From Pseudomonadales bacterium (lineage in GTDB: Bacteria; Pseudomonadota; Gammaproteobacteria; Pseudomonadales; Azotimanducaceae), in the NCBI GenBank assembly GCA_022827245.1, contig JAJDTI010000110.1, forward strand, positions 1-43,572: 43,572 nt of DNA, given 5' to 3'. The notes under the pieces are model-generated. The model was not told where the DNA came from and did not search any database. It worked only from the letters and a program-made list of their open reading frames with translations. Positions within the stretch are counted from its first letter, which is position 1; each line of letters starts with the position of its first letter. The position numbers and the translations under genes were made by a program. Positions 7,928-15,896 of this stretch are shown here, piece by piece.

Positions 7928-8923
7928 TCATGGCCGGACCCCGGCCGCGTGCCGGTCCCGCTCCGCATCGATCATTCCCGCGAGCGTCTCCTCCGGGAAA
8001 CTGCCGACCGGCAAGCCTTCCCGCGCCAGCCGGTTCCCGACCCGTTGCAGCACGGCGTTCGCCGGGGTCGGGACGCCGTGCAGCCGCCCGAGCTGGACGA
8101 TCTCGCCGTTCAGGTAGTCCGCCTCGATGTTGCCGGTGCCGCGCTTGATGCTCTGCCAGGACGAGCCGCCGGGGCGCATTCTCCCCGGCACCGGCGCCGA
8201 CCGTATGCCGTTCGCGCGGCGGGCGCGCGTCTCCTCGGCCGTGGCGCAGTCGATGCCGGCGGCCGCGTAGCACGCCAGGGCCTCCGCCCGTAGCGTGCGC
8301 ATGATCTCCCGCGAGTTGCCGTCGCAGGCGGCCTGCAGGGCGTTGCCGAGGTTCGCCAGGAGTTTCGCGTATTTCTGTCGCATCACGGCCGGATCGGGCA
8401 GGGCGCTGCAGCCGGCGTCCGTGATCGCCCGGGCCATCTCGATCGCCAGGTCGTCCACTCCGGACGGGTAGCACCCCACGTCGAGAATGCCGGCGGGATC
8501 CTCCGCCGAGTTCACGATCTCCCCCGGTTCCATGTGCTCGCCCGGCAGGAACACCACCATCCCGTACACGCGCCGGAAGCGGCGTAGCGCGATGCGCTCG
8601 TTGGCGACGCCGTTCTGCGCGCACACGACGGGCACGTCGTCTCCCGCGGCGTCGTAGAGGTCCCGGAGCGCTGCTTCCGTCTGCTGGCTCTTCACGCAGA
8701 GGAGCACGACATCGCCGCCGCCGATGGCGGCCTCGCCCGGGTGCCCGACCGCGGGGATGGGCAACCGCTCGTCGCGGGTCGCCGTGACGAAGCGCATGCC
8801 GTCGGTGCGCAGCGCCTCGAGATGGGCCCCCCGGGCGATCAGCAGCACGTCATGGCCCGTCAGGAACAGACGCGCCCCGATGGTGCCGCCGATGCCGCCG
8901 GCGCCGTAGATGATGAATCGCAA
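7928..8923 (-). CDS. Ketopantoate reductase family (PanE/ApbA) protein
   Basis: This 331-residue NADPH-binding dehydrogenase starts with a Rossmann motif (IIYGAGGIGGTIGARL), then shows CVKSQQTEAAL and CAQNGVANERI. In the C-terminal half are K187 and N191 in KYAKLLANLGN and the late motif NIEADYLNGEIV. These fit PanE/ApbA proteins, which reduce 2-dehydropantoate in pantothenate synthesis; many paralogues act on other 2-oxo acids. The start is TTG at 8923 with GGGAG seven bases upstream. No other pantothenate gene is nearby, so the substrate is unproven. It is divergent from the flavoprotein gene at 9036. Confidence 0.87.
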   Translation of the reverse strand: MRFIIYGAGGIGGTIGARLFLTGHDVLLIARGAHLEALRTDGMRFVTATRDERLPIPAVGHPGEAAIGGGDVVLLCVKSQQTEAALRDLYDAAGDDVPVVCAQNGVANERIALRRFRRVYGMVVFLPGEHMEPGEIVNSAEDPAGILDVGCYPSGVDDLAIEMARAITDAGCSALPDPAVMRQKYAKLLANLGNALQAACDGNSREIMRTLRAEALACYAAAGIDCATAEETRARRANGIRSAPVPGRMRPGGSSWQSIKRGTGNIEADYLNGEIVQLGRLHGVPTPANAVLQRVGNRLAREGLPVGSFPEETLAGMIDAERDRHAAGVRP

Positions 8924-9035
8924 GTTCGCGCTCCCGCGGGGAACGCTCCGAATTCTAATCCGAGCGGCGCTTCGACGGACCGCGCCGGCGGATTCGTGGT
9001 TTCATTGCGCGCTCCCGAAGATCGGCAGAGAACGC

Positions 9036-10397
9036 ATGGAACGACTTGAAGCGGACTACCTGGTCGTCGGCGCCGGCGCCATGGGCATGGCGTTCACCGA
9101 CGTCCTGGTCACGGAGACCGACGCGACCGTGGTGATGGTCGACCGTCGCCACCGGCCCGGCGGGCACTGGAACGACGCCTACCCGTTCGTGCGCCTGCAC
9201 CAGCCGTCGTCGTTCTACGGCGTGAACTCCCTGCCCCTCGGCAACAACACCATCGACGCCCAGGGCTGGAACCAGGGCCTCTACGAACTCGCCACGAACA
9301 GCGAGGTCTGCGCCTACTTCGACCACGTCATGCAGCGCCGGTTCCTGCCGTCCGGCCGCGTGCGCTACTTCCCGGTGTGCGAGTACCGGGGCGACGGATG
9401 CTTCGTCTCGCTGCTGTCCGGCGACGAGTACGAAGTAGCCGCCCGCAAGACCGTGGACGCCACTTACATGGACGTCACGATCCCCGCGGTCTCGCCGCCG
9501 CCCTTCGAGGTGGCCGACGGCGCCCACTGCGCGCCCCTGAACGACCTGCCGCGCCTCGCGGGGCGCTTCGACCGTCACGTCGTCGTCGGGGCCGGGAAGA
9601 CGGGCATGGACGCGTGTCTCTTCCTGCTCGCCCACGGCGTCGACCCCGACGCCATCGACTGGATCATGCCCCGCGACTCCTGGTACCTGGACCGGGCGAA
9701 CATCCAGCCGGGAGGCGAGTTCACGGACCGCATCTTCCGCGGTCTGGAGAACCAGATGCGGGCGATCGCCGAGGCGGAGGACATCGACGATCTGTTCGAG
9801 CGCGTGGACGCGACGGGGCAGTTGCTGCGACTCGACTCCGAGGTCTGGCCGACGATGTACCGGTGCGCCACCGTCACCAGGGCGGAACTGGATCAGCTCA
9901 GGCGCATCCGGAACGTGGTGCGGCTCGGCCACGTGGAGCGGATCGAACCGGACGCCATCGTGCTCGAGGAGGGTACGGTTCCCACTTCAACGACCACGCT
10001 GCACGTCCACTGCGCCGCCGACGGCCTGACGCGTCGTCCGGCGCTGCCGGTGTTCGACGGCGACGCCATGACCCTGCAGGCGCTCCGGACCTGCCAGCAG
10101 GTCTTCAGCGCGGCCTTCACCGCGCACGTCGAGGCGACGCGGGACGACGAGGCGGAGAAGAACCGGATCTGCACGCCCGTGCCCCATCCCGACACCCACG
10201 TCGACTTCCTGCGCACCACGCTCGCCAACACGACCAACCAGGCACAGTGGATGATGGACGAGGAACTCGCGGGGTGGCTTCGCAACTCGCGGCTCGACGC
10301 GTTCACGCCGCCGCCAGGGGAGGATGTGCCCGAACTCGACCCGGGGCCCTTCCTGGAGGCGATTCCGCGGCTTGAGGAGTTGCTGGCCGACCTGTAG
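9036..10397 (+). CDS. FAD/NAD(P)-binding flavoprotein oxidoreductase
   Basis: This 453-residue protein has two Rossmann fingerprints: VVGAGAMGMAF at residues 11-20 for FAD and VVVGAGKTGMDA near 182-193, probably for NAD(P)H. The arrangement recalls flavin-containing monooxygenase and pyridine-nucleotide oxidoreductase folds, with RPGGHW after the first beta-alpha-beta unit. It has no signal peptide. ATG at 9036 is preferred because the FAD-binding strand should lie close to the N terminus; the longer frame from 8910 only adds a basic low-complexity leader. Its TAG stop is formed by the first bases of the repeat doublet at 10394. The substrate is unknown. Confidence 0.82.
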   Translation: MERLEADYLVVGAGAMGMAFTDVLVTETDATVVMVDRRHRPGGHWNDAYPFVRLHQPSSFYGVNSLPLGNNTIDAQGWNQGLYELATNSEVCAYFDHVMQRRFLPSGRVRYFPVCEYRGDGCFVSLLSGDEYEVAARKTVDATYMDVTIPAVSPPPFEVADGAHCAPLNDLPRLAGRFDRHVVVGAGKTGMDACLFLLAHGVDPDAIDWIMPRDSWYLDRANIQPGGEFTDRIFRGLENQMRAIAEAEDIDDLFERVDATGQLLRLDSEVWPTMYRCATVTRAELDQLRRIRNVVRLGHVERIEPDAIVLEEGTVPTSTTTLHVHCAADGLTRRPALPVFDGDAMTLQALRTCQQVFSAAFTAHVEATRDDEAEKNRICTPVPHPDTHVDFLRTTLANTTNQAQWMMDEELAGWLRNSRLDAFTPPPGEDVPELDPGPFLEAIPRLEELLADL

Positions 10398-10469
10398 GGG
10401 CGACGCTTGTCGTCGCCCGCCCCCGCCGCTCGTGAATCCAGCACGGGACACCACGAGGGTGTCCCCTAC
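10394..10469. repeat. Head-to-head REP doublet with compensatory stems
   Basis: A 76-bp element is bounded by GTAGGGG (10394-10400) and CCCCTAC (10463-10469). The plus-strand unit has an 8-bp stem GGGCGACG/CGTCGCCC with loop CTTGT (10398-10418). The opposite unit, read on the minus strand, has GGGACACC/GGTGTCCC with loop CTCGT (10445-10465). The two share layout and loop, but their stems differ by paired changes, as expected for REP units under structural constraint. It lies between convergent genes and supplies the TAG stop codon of both. It may also act as a bidirectional terminator. Confidence 0.75.
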
Positions 10470-11623
10470 CCCCGCGCAGCCGGCGACAGCAGGAACCACG
10501 CCAACTGCGGCGCGCCCGCCTCCTGCATCTTCCTGCGCGCCTCCAGCAGCACCTTGCCCGTTTCCGTGCGCTCGTAGAACCAGCGCTCGACCGCCCAGGG
10601 CCCGGCGGGGGCCTCGGCGAGTTCGCACGCGAGTTCCTCGTAGTAGCTCCGGATGTCCTGCCCGACCCGTCCGGCCGAGCCGTCGAGGCCCACCTGGTCC
10701 CACGGTTCCCCTTCCGCGATCCTGGCGAACCTGCCGATCGCGTCGGGGATGTCGTCCACGCTTGCGTGCGAACCGACCGTGGTGCGTCCGTTCCTGGCGA
10801 CGGCCCGGTCGTATGCGGCGCGCAGCCCCTGGGCTTCGTCGACGGCGGGATGGACGTCCGGGTCGTACCGGGGCGGCACCGAACAGACCAGCGGCTCGGC
10901 ATCCCGGGACCGGATCGTTTCCGGGAAGTCCTCGAGGACGGGACCGGTCGGCTTCTCGAGGAGCGACAGAGCGGCGTCGAGCACGCGATGCTGGAAGTCG
11001 GCGTCGCCCGGCTTGCCGAGCGGCAGGCCCAGCGGAAACTCGACGGCGAGCGCCCGCGGCGGCCGGATGCGTTCCGCGACACTCCGGATCGGGACGACGG
11101 CGACGGTGGACAGCCCCGCCGCCTCGAACACGTGCGCCAGCGTACAGACCGTACGCGGACACAGGGGTCAGACCGGTGTCAGGACGACGACGTCCACCCC
11201 GTCTTCAAGCAGCTTCTGCGCGCACGCCGGGCCCGTGTCCAGGCGCAACTCGGACACCGTGTCGGGCTGGTTGCCGGCGAACGCGTAGTGGTAGTCCGCG
11301 ACGCTGCCGATGGCGCCGCGCCCGGCCAGTTCGTGCAGTCGGTCGACCGGATAGACGACGTTCAGGTCCGCGGCGAAGCCGGCCCGGTCGAAGTTCGGGC
11401 TCACGTGGCCCAGCTTCAGGTCGCGCGCGCTGTCCGGGATCGTCTCGAAGTGGATGTCCGGGACCGCGAAAGGGTCCGCGCCCTCGCGGTACAGCGCGGC
11501 GCTTGTGACGATCGCCACGCGCGCGTTCTCGAGAGACGGTGGCGGCGTGAAGGCGGTCTCGTCGAACTCGGGGACGGGCAGGGTCCCCACGAAGTCCCGC
11601 ATGGCCTGGTCGTTGTCGGGCAT
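10466..11623 (-). CDS. Probable selenoprotein, PrdB/GrdB (reductase selenoprotein B) family
   Basis: This reads as one 385-residue protein if the in-frame TGA at 11168-11170 is decoded as selenocysteine 152. Residues 1-151 end in GVDVVVLTPV; after the TGA the same frame continues PLCPRTVCTLAHVFEAAG for 233 residues to a TAG. The site is therefore U-P-L-C, a UxxC redox motif at the place of Sec or Cys in the glycine/betaine/sarcosine/D-proline reductase selenoprotein B family. Upstream, GHVSPNFD and LNVVYPVDRLHELAGRGAIG also match that family. A SECIS-like hairpin follows the TGA. Family enzymes cleave C-N bonds reductively, but no grdE or prdA partner is present, so this is a solo member of unknown substrate. 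The start is ATG at 11623 after a GGAGACC site. The alternative is a nonsense mutation of a Cys codon. Confidence 0.85.
11133..11163 (-). promoter_or_regulatory. Bacterial SECIS-like hairpin after in-frame UGA
   Basis: In the minus-strand mRNA, a stem forms between UGUGUC, C, GCGUAC and GUACGC, U, GGCGCA. It has twelve pairs (two of them G-U) and one C-U mismatch, closing a 5-base loop GGUCU. The loop starts 17 bases after the UGA, and its first two bases are G. Bacterial SECIS elements usually place the loop 16-37 bases after UGA with a G in the first two loop positions, where SelB binds. All expected features are met. Confidence 0.75.
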
Positions 11624-11793
11624 CTGGTCTCCTCGCGAGGCGATCGGCAGTTCTTAGGGACGTTCTGCGTGAACGCCCGCACGGCTGCATGAAACGGGCA
11701 TTTCGGGCGTTCGAGAGAGGGATGTCAAGGCGGCGGTGGTGGGCACGGTCCGCCGCTTGGCCGTTTCCCGCAACATGGTCCGTTCAGACAGAT

Positions 11794-11809
11794 TATAATG
11801 TCCATTATA
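11794..11809 (+). promoter_or_regulatory. Palindromic -10/operator of the abrB-doc pair
   Basis: TATAATG (11794-11800) and CATTATA (11803-11809) form a perfect 7-bp inverted repeat with a 2-base spacer. The left arm contains a consensus -10 hexamer, TATAAT, so a protein bound to the palindrome would block RNA polymerase directly. No clear -35 hexamer is visible at the normal distance. The site lies 21 bases before the antitoxin start. Autoregulation by the AbrB-like antitoxin is the natural inference. Confidence 0.55.
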
Positions 11810-11830
11810 TTCAGGCCGGAGCTCAGGCCA

Positions 11831-12055
11831 ATGTTGAAGTTCAAGGTCACCACGGTCGGTTCGTCCTCGGGCATCATCCTGACGAAAGAGGCGATGGCGC
11901 ACCTCCGGTTGCAACGGGGCGACGGACTGTTCCTGACCGAGGCGCCCGGGGGCGGCTACCGGCTCACCCCTTACGATCCTGATTTCGAGCGGCAGATGGA
12001 ACTCGCCGAGCAGATCATGCATGACGACCGGGAGGTGCTACGGGCGCTCAAGTGA
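11831..12055 (+). CDS. AbrB/MazE-fold antitoxin partner of Doc
   Basis: This 74-residue protein has a swapped-hairpin AbrB/SpoVT/MazE DNA-binding domain: LKFKVTTVGSSSGIILTKEA, then LRLQRGDGLFLTEAPGGGYRL. A short C-terminal helix (FERQMELAEQIM) probably binds the toxin. ATG at 11831 is chosen because it has GGAG nine bases upstream and puts the first beta strand at the N terminus; an in-phase start at 11798 lies inside the operator. It overlaps the toxin start by 4 bases. Its expected role is to neutralise Doc and repress the promoter at 11794. Confidence 0.88.
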   Translation: MLKFKVTTVGSSSGIILTKEAMAHLRLQRGDGLFLTEAPGGGYRLTPYDPDFERQMELAEQIMHDDREVLRALK

Positions 12056-12471
12056 ACGGTTCGGAACGCGGTCTCGGCCACTCCATCGCGCTGTCCGTCA
12101 TCCTGGCGATTCACGATCGACAGATTGCCGAGCACGGCGGCGCTGAAGGGATACGCGACCCAGGAGCGGTGGAGTCCGCGCTTGCTCGCCCGGCCAACCT
12201 GGCAGCGTACGGCGAGCCCGACGTGGCGGACCTCGCCGCGTCCCTTGCCTTCGGACTGGCCTGCAACCATGGCTTTGTCGACGGCAACAAGCGGACGGCC
12301 TGGGTCGCGGCTCGCCTCCTCCTGCGGGACAACGGCTGGGATGTCCGATTCGACCCCGCGGACGCGGTGCGCAGCATGGAGAAGCTCGCAGCCGGCAGTA
12401 TGACCGAGGCCGACCTTGCGGCCTGGTTCCGCGCTCGCCTCCACGCCGTCGAGCCCACGTTGACGCGTTGA
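12052..12471 (+). CDS. Doc (death-on-curing) Fic-fold toxin
   Basis: This 139-residue Fic/Doc-domain protein carries the active-site loop HGFVDGNKRTAW, with H73, D77, N79, K80 and R81. The degenerate GNKR in place of the longer Fic motif is typical of Doc toxins, which phosphorylate elongation factor Tu instead of adding AMP. A Doc-like N-terminal stretch (ILAIHDRQIAEHGG) is present. The GTG start overlaps the antitoxin TGA (GTGA), so translation is coupled. The pair is intact. Confidence 0.92.
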   Translation: MNGSERGLGHSIALSVILAIHDRQIAEHGGAEGIRDPGAVESALARPANLAAYGEPDVADLAASLAFGLACNHGFVDGNKRTAWVAARLLLRDNGWDVRFDPADAVRSMEKLAAGSMTEADLAAWFRARLHAVEPTLTR

Positions 12472-12793
12472 GCGACGGCCAACGACCCCCGCCAACCGCC
12501 CCGAATCAGTCGCTTACTCGCGCGAGAAACTGAAGAAAGTATGGAACGTGAAACCTTAAGTGACTGACGTGCTTGGAGATTTCACGCTGAGACCACCCGA
12601 GAGGCCCCAACCGTCTTTTTTCCGCAAATCGACGTGTGTATATTCCGAACCCTCACTGGCCGGTCTGTATATAGATACAGTGTCATTCTCCTCGGCAGGG
12701 CGAAAACACTTGTAGCAGCCGGCCGGTGAGGCCAAACCTCCCGACCTCCTTCGAAATCCCCGCAGCCGGTCACCCGGTGCGAGCGGCCGCGTG
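12472..12793. other. Gene-free spacer with small inverted repeats
   Basis: This 322-base stretch separates the doc stop from the end of the thiolase gene on the other strand. It is less GC-rich than its surroundings around 12520-12700. It holds a perfect 6-bp inverted repeat, CTGTAT and ATACAG, with loop ATAG (12665-12680). A second short hairpin is centred on CCGG/CCGG at 12762-12780, just downstream of the thiolase stop; it lacks a U tract but might end that transcript. I find no convincing gene, RNA or promoter here. Confidence 0.5.
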
Positions 12794-13936
12794 TCAGGCC
12801 GTCGCGGCGGTTCCCATGACGATGCAGCCGGACGCCGCGAACATGCCGCCGACGCCCAGGCAGAGCGACACTTCCGCGCCCTCGACCTGCGCCGGCGCCG
12901 TGCCGCGCATCTGCCGGACGCTCTCCTGCAGGGCGTACATGCCGTACATCCCGGAGTGCATGTAGGAGAGGCCGCCCCCGTTGGTGTTGAGCGGCAGGGC
13001 GCCGCCGGGTCGGGTGTTGCCTTCGGCGATGAAGGGGCCGGCCTCGCCGCGCGCGACGAAGCCGAGGTCCTCGAGCCCCCAGATCGGGAGGTGTGCGAAC
13101 GCGTCGTAGACCATCATGTGGTCGACGTCCGAGTGCGTGATCCCGGCCGTGCGCATCGCCTCCCCGCCCGCGACGCGGAAGGCCCGCGAGGATCGGAGGT
13201 CCTGCATCTGGCTGACCATGGGCGTCTCCACGCTCTCCCCGGTCCCGAGGATGTGCACGGGTGGCTGCGGGAAGTCGCCGGCGCGTTCGGCCTTCGTCAG
13301 GATGAGCGCGCCGCCGCCGTCCGTGACGAGGCAGCACTCCAGCTTGTGGAAGGGGTAGGCGATCATCCTGGAGGCGAACACGTCGTCGACGGTGATCGGG
13401 TCGCGCCACGACGCGCGCGGATTGCGTCCCGCCCATTCCCGCTGCACCACGGCCACGGAGGCGAGCTGTTCGTGGGTCAGCCCGTAGTCCTTCATGTAGC
13501 GGAGCACGCCGATGGTGAACATCGTCGTGGGGCCCATGCCGCCGTACGGACCTTCGAACTGCCCGGCCAGGCTCGAGCCGCCCCCGCCGCGGTATCCGCC
13601 TCGGCCGACGCCCGAGCGTCCGCTCTCGCCGTGGGTGATGAGCACGGTGTCGGCCTGTCCGGCCAGGATCGCGGCTACGGCGTGGCGCACGTGCAGCATG
13701 AACGAGCACCCGCCCACGCTGGTGCCGTCCACCCAGCGCGGCGTGATGCCGAGGTAGTGGACGATGTCCGTCGGCGTCGCCCCGGCGGTGGCCACCCCGT
13801 CGATATCGGAGGGCTTGAGGCCGGCGTCCGCCAGCGTGTTGAGCGCGGCGTCCGCGTGGAGCTGGATCTGGCTCAGGTGCGGGATACGGCCGAGTTCGGT
13901 CGTCTCGGCGGCACCGACGATGGCGACACCGGTCAT
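12794..13936 (-). CDS. Thiolase-fold protein (SCP2/Ltp-like), module 1
   Basis: This 380-residue protein has a thiolase fold of the SCP-x/lipid-transfer type. It shows the N-terminal VAIVGAAETTELGR, the nucleophile region TSVGGCSFMLHV with C77, and the late motif PLNTNGGGLSYMHSGMYG. Members act as acetyl-CoA acyltransferases or, when paired with a DUF35 protein (such as Ltp2-ChsH2 of steroid catabolism), as retro-aldolases on CoA thioesters. ATG at 13936 has GGAGGTG upstream and overlaps the DUF35 stop by 4 bases, so the two are made together. No CoA ligase or dehydrogenase is adjacent, so the substrate is unknown. A longer open frame upstream is shadow coding opposite the partner. Confidence 0.88.
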   Translation of the reverse strand: MTGVAIVGAAETTELGRIPHLSQIQLHADAALNTLADAGLKPSDIDGVATAGATPTDIVHYLGITPRWVDGTSVGGCSFMLHVRHAVAAILAGQADTVLITHGESGRSGVGRGGYRGGGGSSLAGQFEGPYGGMGPTTMFTIGVLRYMKDYGLTHEQLASVAVVQREWAGRNPRASWRDPITVDDVFASRMIAYPFHKLECCLVTDGGGALILTKAERAGDFPQPPVHILGTGESVETPMVSQMQDLRSSRAFRVAGGEAMRTAGITHSDVDHMMVYDAFAHLPIWGLEDLGFVARGEAGPFIAEGNTRPGGALPLNTNGGGLSYMHSGMYGMYALQESVRQMRGTAPAQVEGAEVSLCLGVGGMFAASGCIVMGTAATA

Positions 13937-14355
13937 GACGCACCTCCATTGGCCGGCCGGAAGAGCGGCAGCGTGATGGTCTCGTTCTGCTCCGCGAAGA
14001 CCACTTCGAGCGGCATGTCGAGCACCAGCGCGTCCGGCGTCTGCGGGCAGTCGACGATGTTGGACAGCAGCGTCGGGCCCTCGTCGAGCTTTACCACGGC
14101 GATCGCGTACGGGCCGTCGAAGGACGGGTGTGGCCGGTGGTTGATGACATAGCTCAGGAGCGAGCCCCGCCCGCTGGCCACGAACACCTCGACGTCCCGG
14201 CTGCCGCATTCGGGACAGAACGGCCGCGGCGGAAAGTAGATGGCGCCGCAGTCGCGGCAGCGTTGCAGTCTGATCTCGCCCGCCCGCGTCCCGTCCCAGA
14301 AGTGCTGGGTCTCCGGAGTGGGCTCGGGCAGCGAACGCGGTTTCAGTTCCGCCAA
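13933..14355 (-). CDS. DUF35 OB-fold / zinc-ribbon partner of thiolase, module 1
   Basis: This 140-residue protein has an N-terminal helix (ETQHFWDGTRAGEI), a rubredoxin-like zinc ribbon with C33, C36, C47 and C50 (CRDC and CPEC), and a C-terminal OB fold (about 58-130). DUF35 proteins bind thiolase-like enzymes and complete their acyl-CoA sites. It starts with TTG at 14355, with GGGAG eight bases upstream, and ends in a 4-base overlap with the thiolase. It is the first gene of the two-gene module. Confidence 0.88.
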   Translation of the reverse strand: MAELKPRSLPEPTPETQHFWDGTRAGEIRLQRCRDCGAIYFPPRPFCPECGSRDVEVFVASGRGSLLSYVINHRPHPSFDGPYAIAVVKLDEGPTLLSNIVDCPQTPDALVLDMPLEVVFAEQNETITLPLFRPANGGAS

Positions 14356-14395
14356 GGGTGCTCTCCCGTCCGTTAGCGCGGCAGTATGTTATGCG

Positions 14396-15220
14396 CTACG
14401 GACCCGGGGTGGGGGGCAGACGCTCCTCCCAGGGAAAGGCCGGATCGCCCACGGCCATGAACTCCGGGTTCAGGAACGAGGCCTTCGTGTTGTATTCAAG
14501 GGCGCGTCCGTCGAACAGGCGCACCGTGCCGCCCGCCGCCGCGAGGACCGCGTGGGCGGCCGCGATGTCCCATTCCGAGGTGGGGCCGAGCCGGGGATAG
14601 AAGTCGGCTTCCCCCTCCGCCAGCAGACACAGCTTCAGCGAGCTCCCGACGGGCCGCCGGGCGACCGGCCCCAGGGCATCCGCGACGGCGTCGAGGTAGC
14701 GCTCGAGCCTGTCGCCGCCGTGGCTCCTGCTGGCGACAACGGTGAGGCCCCCGCCCGCCAGCCGGCGCGTCCCGAGCCGCTCGCGCCGGGTCCCCGTCTC
14801 CTTGTATGCCTCCCCGGCGACGACATCGCCGACGAACACGGTGTCTTGCGCGGGGACCCCGACCACACCGAGCACGGATCGGTGACCGTCGATCAGCGCG
14901 ATGTTCACCGTGAACTCGCCGTTCCGGCCCACGAACTCCTTCGTGCCGTCCAGCGGGTCCACGAGCCAGTAGCGGGACCAGGTCGCACGTGTCTCGAACC
15001 CTGGCGGCTCCGATTCCTCGGAAAGGATGGGAATGCCGGGCGTCAGCTCCAGAAGCCCCGCGACGATCACGGCATGAGCGCGCAGGTCCGCCTCCGTCAC
15101 GGGCGAGCTGTCGGACTTCGTCTCGACGTCGAAGTCGGTGGCGTACACGTCCATGATCTCGGCGCCGGCGCGGCGCACGATGCCGACGAGGTGGGCGTGC
15201 AGCCCCGTGGTGTCCGGCAC
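14396..15220 (-). CDS. 3'(2'),5'-bisphosphate nucleotidase CysQ
   Basis: This 274-residue inositol-monophosphatase-superfamily enzyme has the metal sites SEESEPP near residue 67 and DPLDGTKEF near 88-96, plus a late SEWDIAAAHAVL motif. CysQ removes the 3' phosphate of adenosine 3',5'-bisphosphate left over from sulfate assimilation. The GTG start at 15220 lies 5 bases after the nudE stop and has no own ribosome site, so it probably depends on translation of nudE. The nudE-cysQ pairing is common in gammaproteobacteria and supports the name. Confidence 0.92.
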   Translation of the reverse strand: MPDTTGLHAHLVGIVRRAGAEIMDVYATDFDVETKSDSSPVTEADLRAHAVIVAGLLELTPGIPILSEESEPPGFETRATWSRYWLVDPLDGTKEFVGRNGEFTVNIALIDGHRSVLGVVGVPAQDTVFVGDVVAGEAYKETGTRRERLGTRRLAGGGLTVVASRSHGGDRLERYLDAVADALGPVARRPVGSSLKLCLLAEGEADFYPRLGPTSEWDIAAAHAVLAAAGGTVRLFDGRALEYNTKASFLNPEFMAVGDPAFPWEERLPPTPGP

Positions 15221-15225
15221 CGCGG

Positions 15226-15771
15226 TCAGCCGCGACCCATGTGGATCTGCGCGACGCGGATGGCCGCCAGCGAACGCGCCTCGCTCAGTTCGTTCGACAG
15301 GAAGAGGTCGTCGATGGCCGCCAGCGGCCAGGTCCGCACTTCCGGGGGCTCGGGTTCGTCCCCGGGCAGACGCTCGGGATAGAGGTCCCGCGCCAGCATG
15401 GCATGCACCGTGAATCCCATGTGCGAAGGGGCGACGCTCAGTTCCCGCAGGTACTCGATGCGGCGCGCGCCGAAGCCGGCCTCCTCCTTGAGTTCACGGT
15501 CGGCGGCTTCCTCGAAGGTCTCCCCCGGATGGCTGACCGTGCCCTTCGGCAGGCCCAGTTCGTACTTGTGCAGGCCCGCCAGGTACTCCTTGACCAGCAC
15601 GACCTCGTCGTCCTCCGTCACGGCCACGACGATCACCGCCTGCCGGCCCCGGGGCGGGAGCCGCTCGTAGCGCCGCTCCACGCCGTTCGAGAAGCGCAGG
15701 TCCAGAGCCTCGACATGGAAGAATCGGCTCTCGGCGACGCGGGTCGCCTTCAGGATTTCGGGGAGGGGCAT
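15226..15771 (-). CDS. ADP compounds hydrolase NudE (Nudix)
   Basis: This 181-residue Nudix hydrolase of the NudE group cuts ADP-ribose, NADH and related ADP-linked compounds to AMP. The Nudix box lies around residues 77-100, with E84, RELKEEAGF and the following GA. The glycine-to-glutamate spacing (GTVSHPGE) is one residue longer than in the E. coli enzyme (GLIDPGE). The ATG at 15771 sits in a 17-base tandem duplication, so an identical ATGCCCCTCCCC lies 17 bases upstream out of frame; only the downstream ATG reads the protein. It heads the nudE-cysQ operon. Confidence 0.93.
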   Translation of the reverse strand: MPLPEILKATRVAESRFFHVEALDLRFSNGVERRYERLPPRGRQAVIVVAVTEDDEVVLVKEYLAGLHKYELGLPKGTVSHPGETFEEAADRELKEEAGFGARRIEYLRELSVAPSHMGFTVHAMLARDLYPERLPGDEPEPPEVRTWPLAAIDDLFLSNELSEARSLAAIRVAQIHMGRG

Positions 15772-15896
15772 GAAACGGGGAGGGGCATGAAAAAAAATGG
15801 GGAGGGCGTGGCGAGCAGGAGGCGCAGGATTATAGCCCTCGCTGGTGTATCGTCCGGGGTCCCATGTCGCGGCGCCACCGGGCTTGAGGAGGGGAG

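Noticed and set aside
12610..12625. T-run (TTTTTT) after the doc gene as a rho-independent terminator
   Set aside because: No stable GC-rich hairpin precedes the run on the plus strand.
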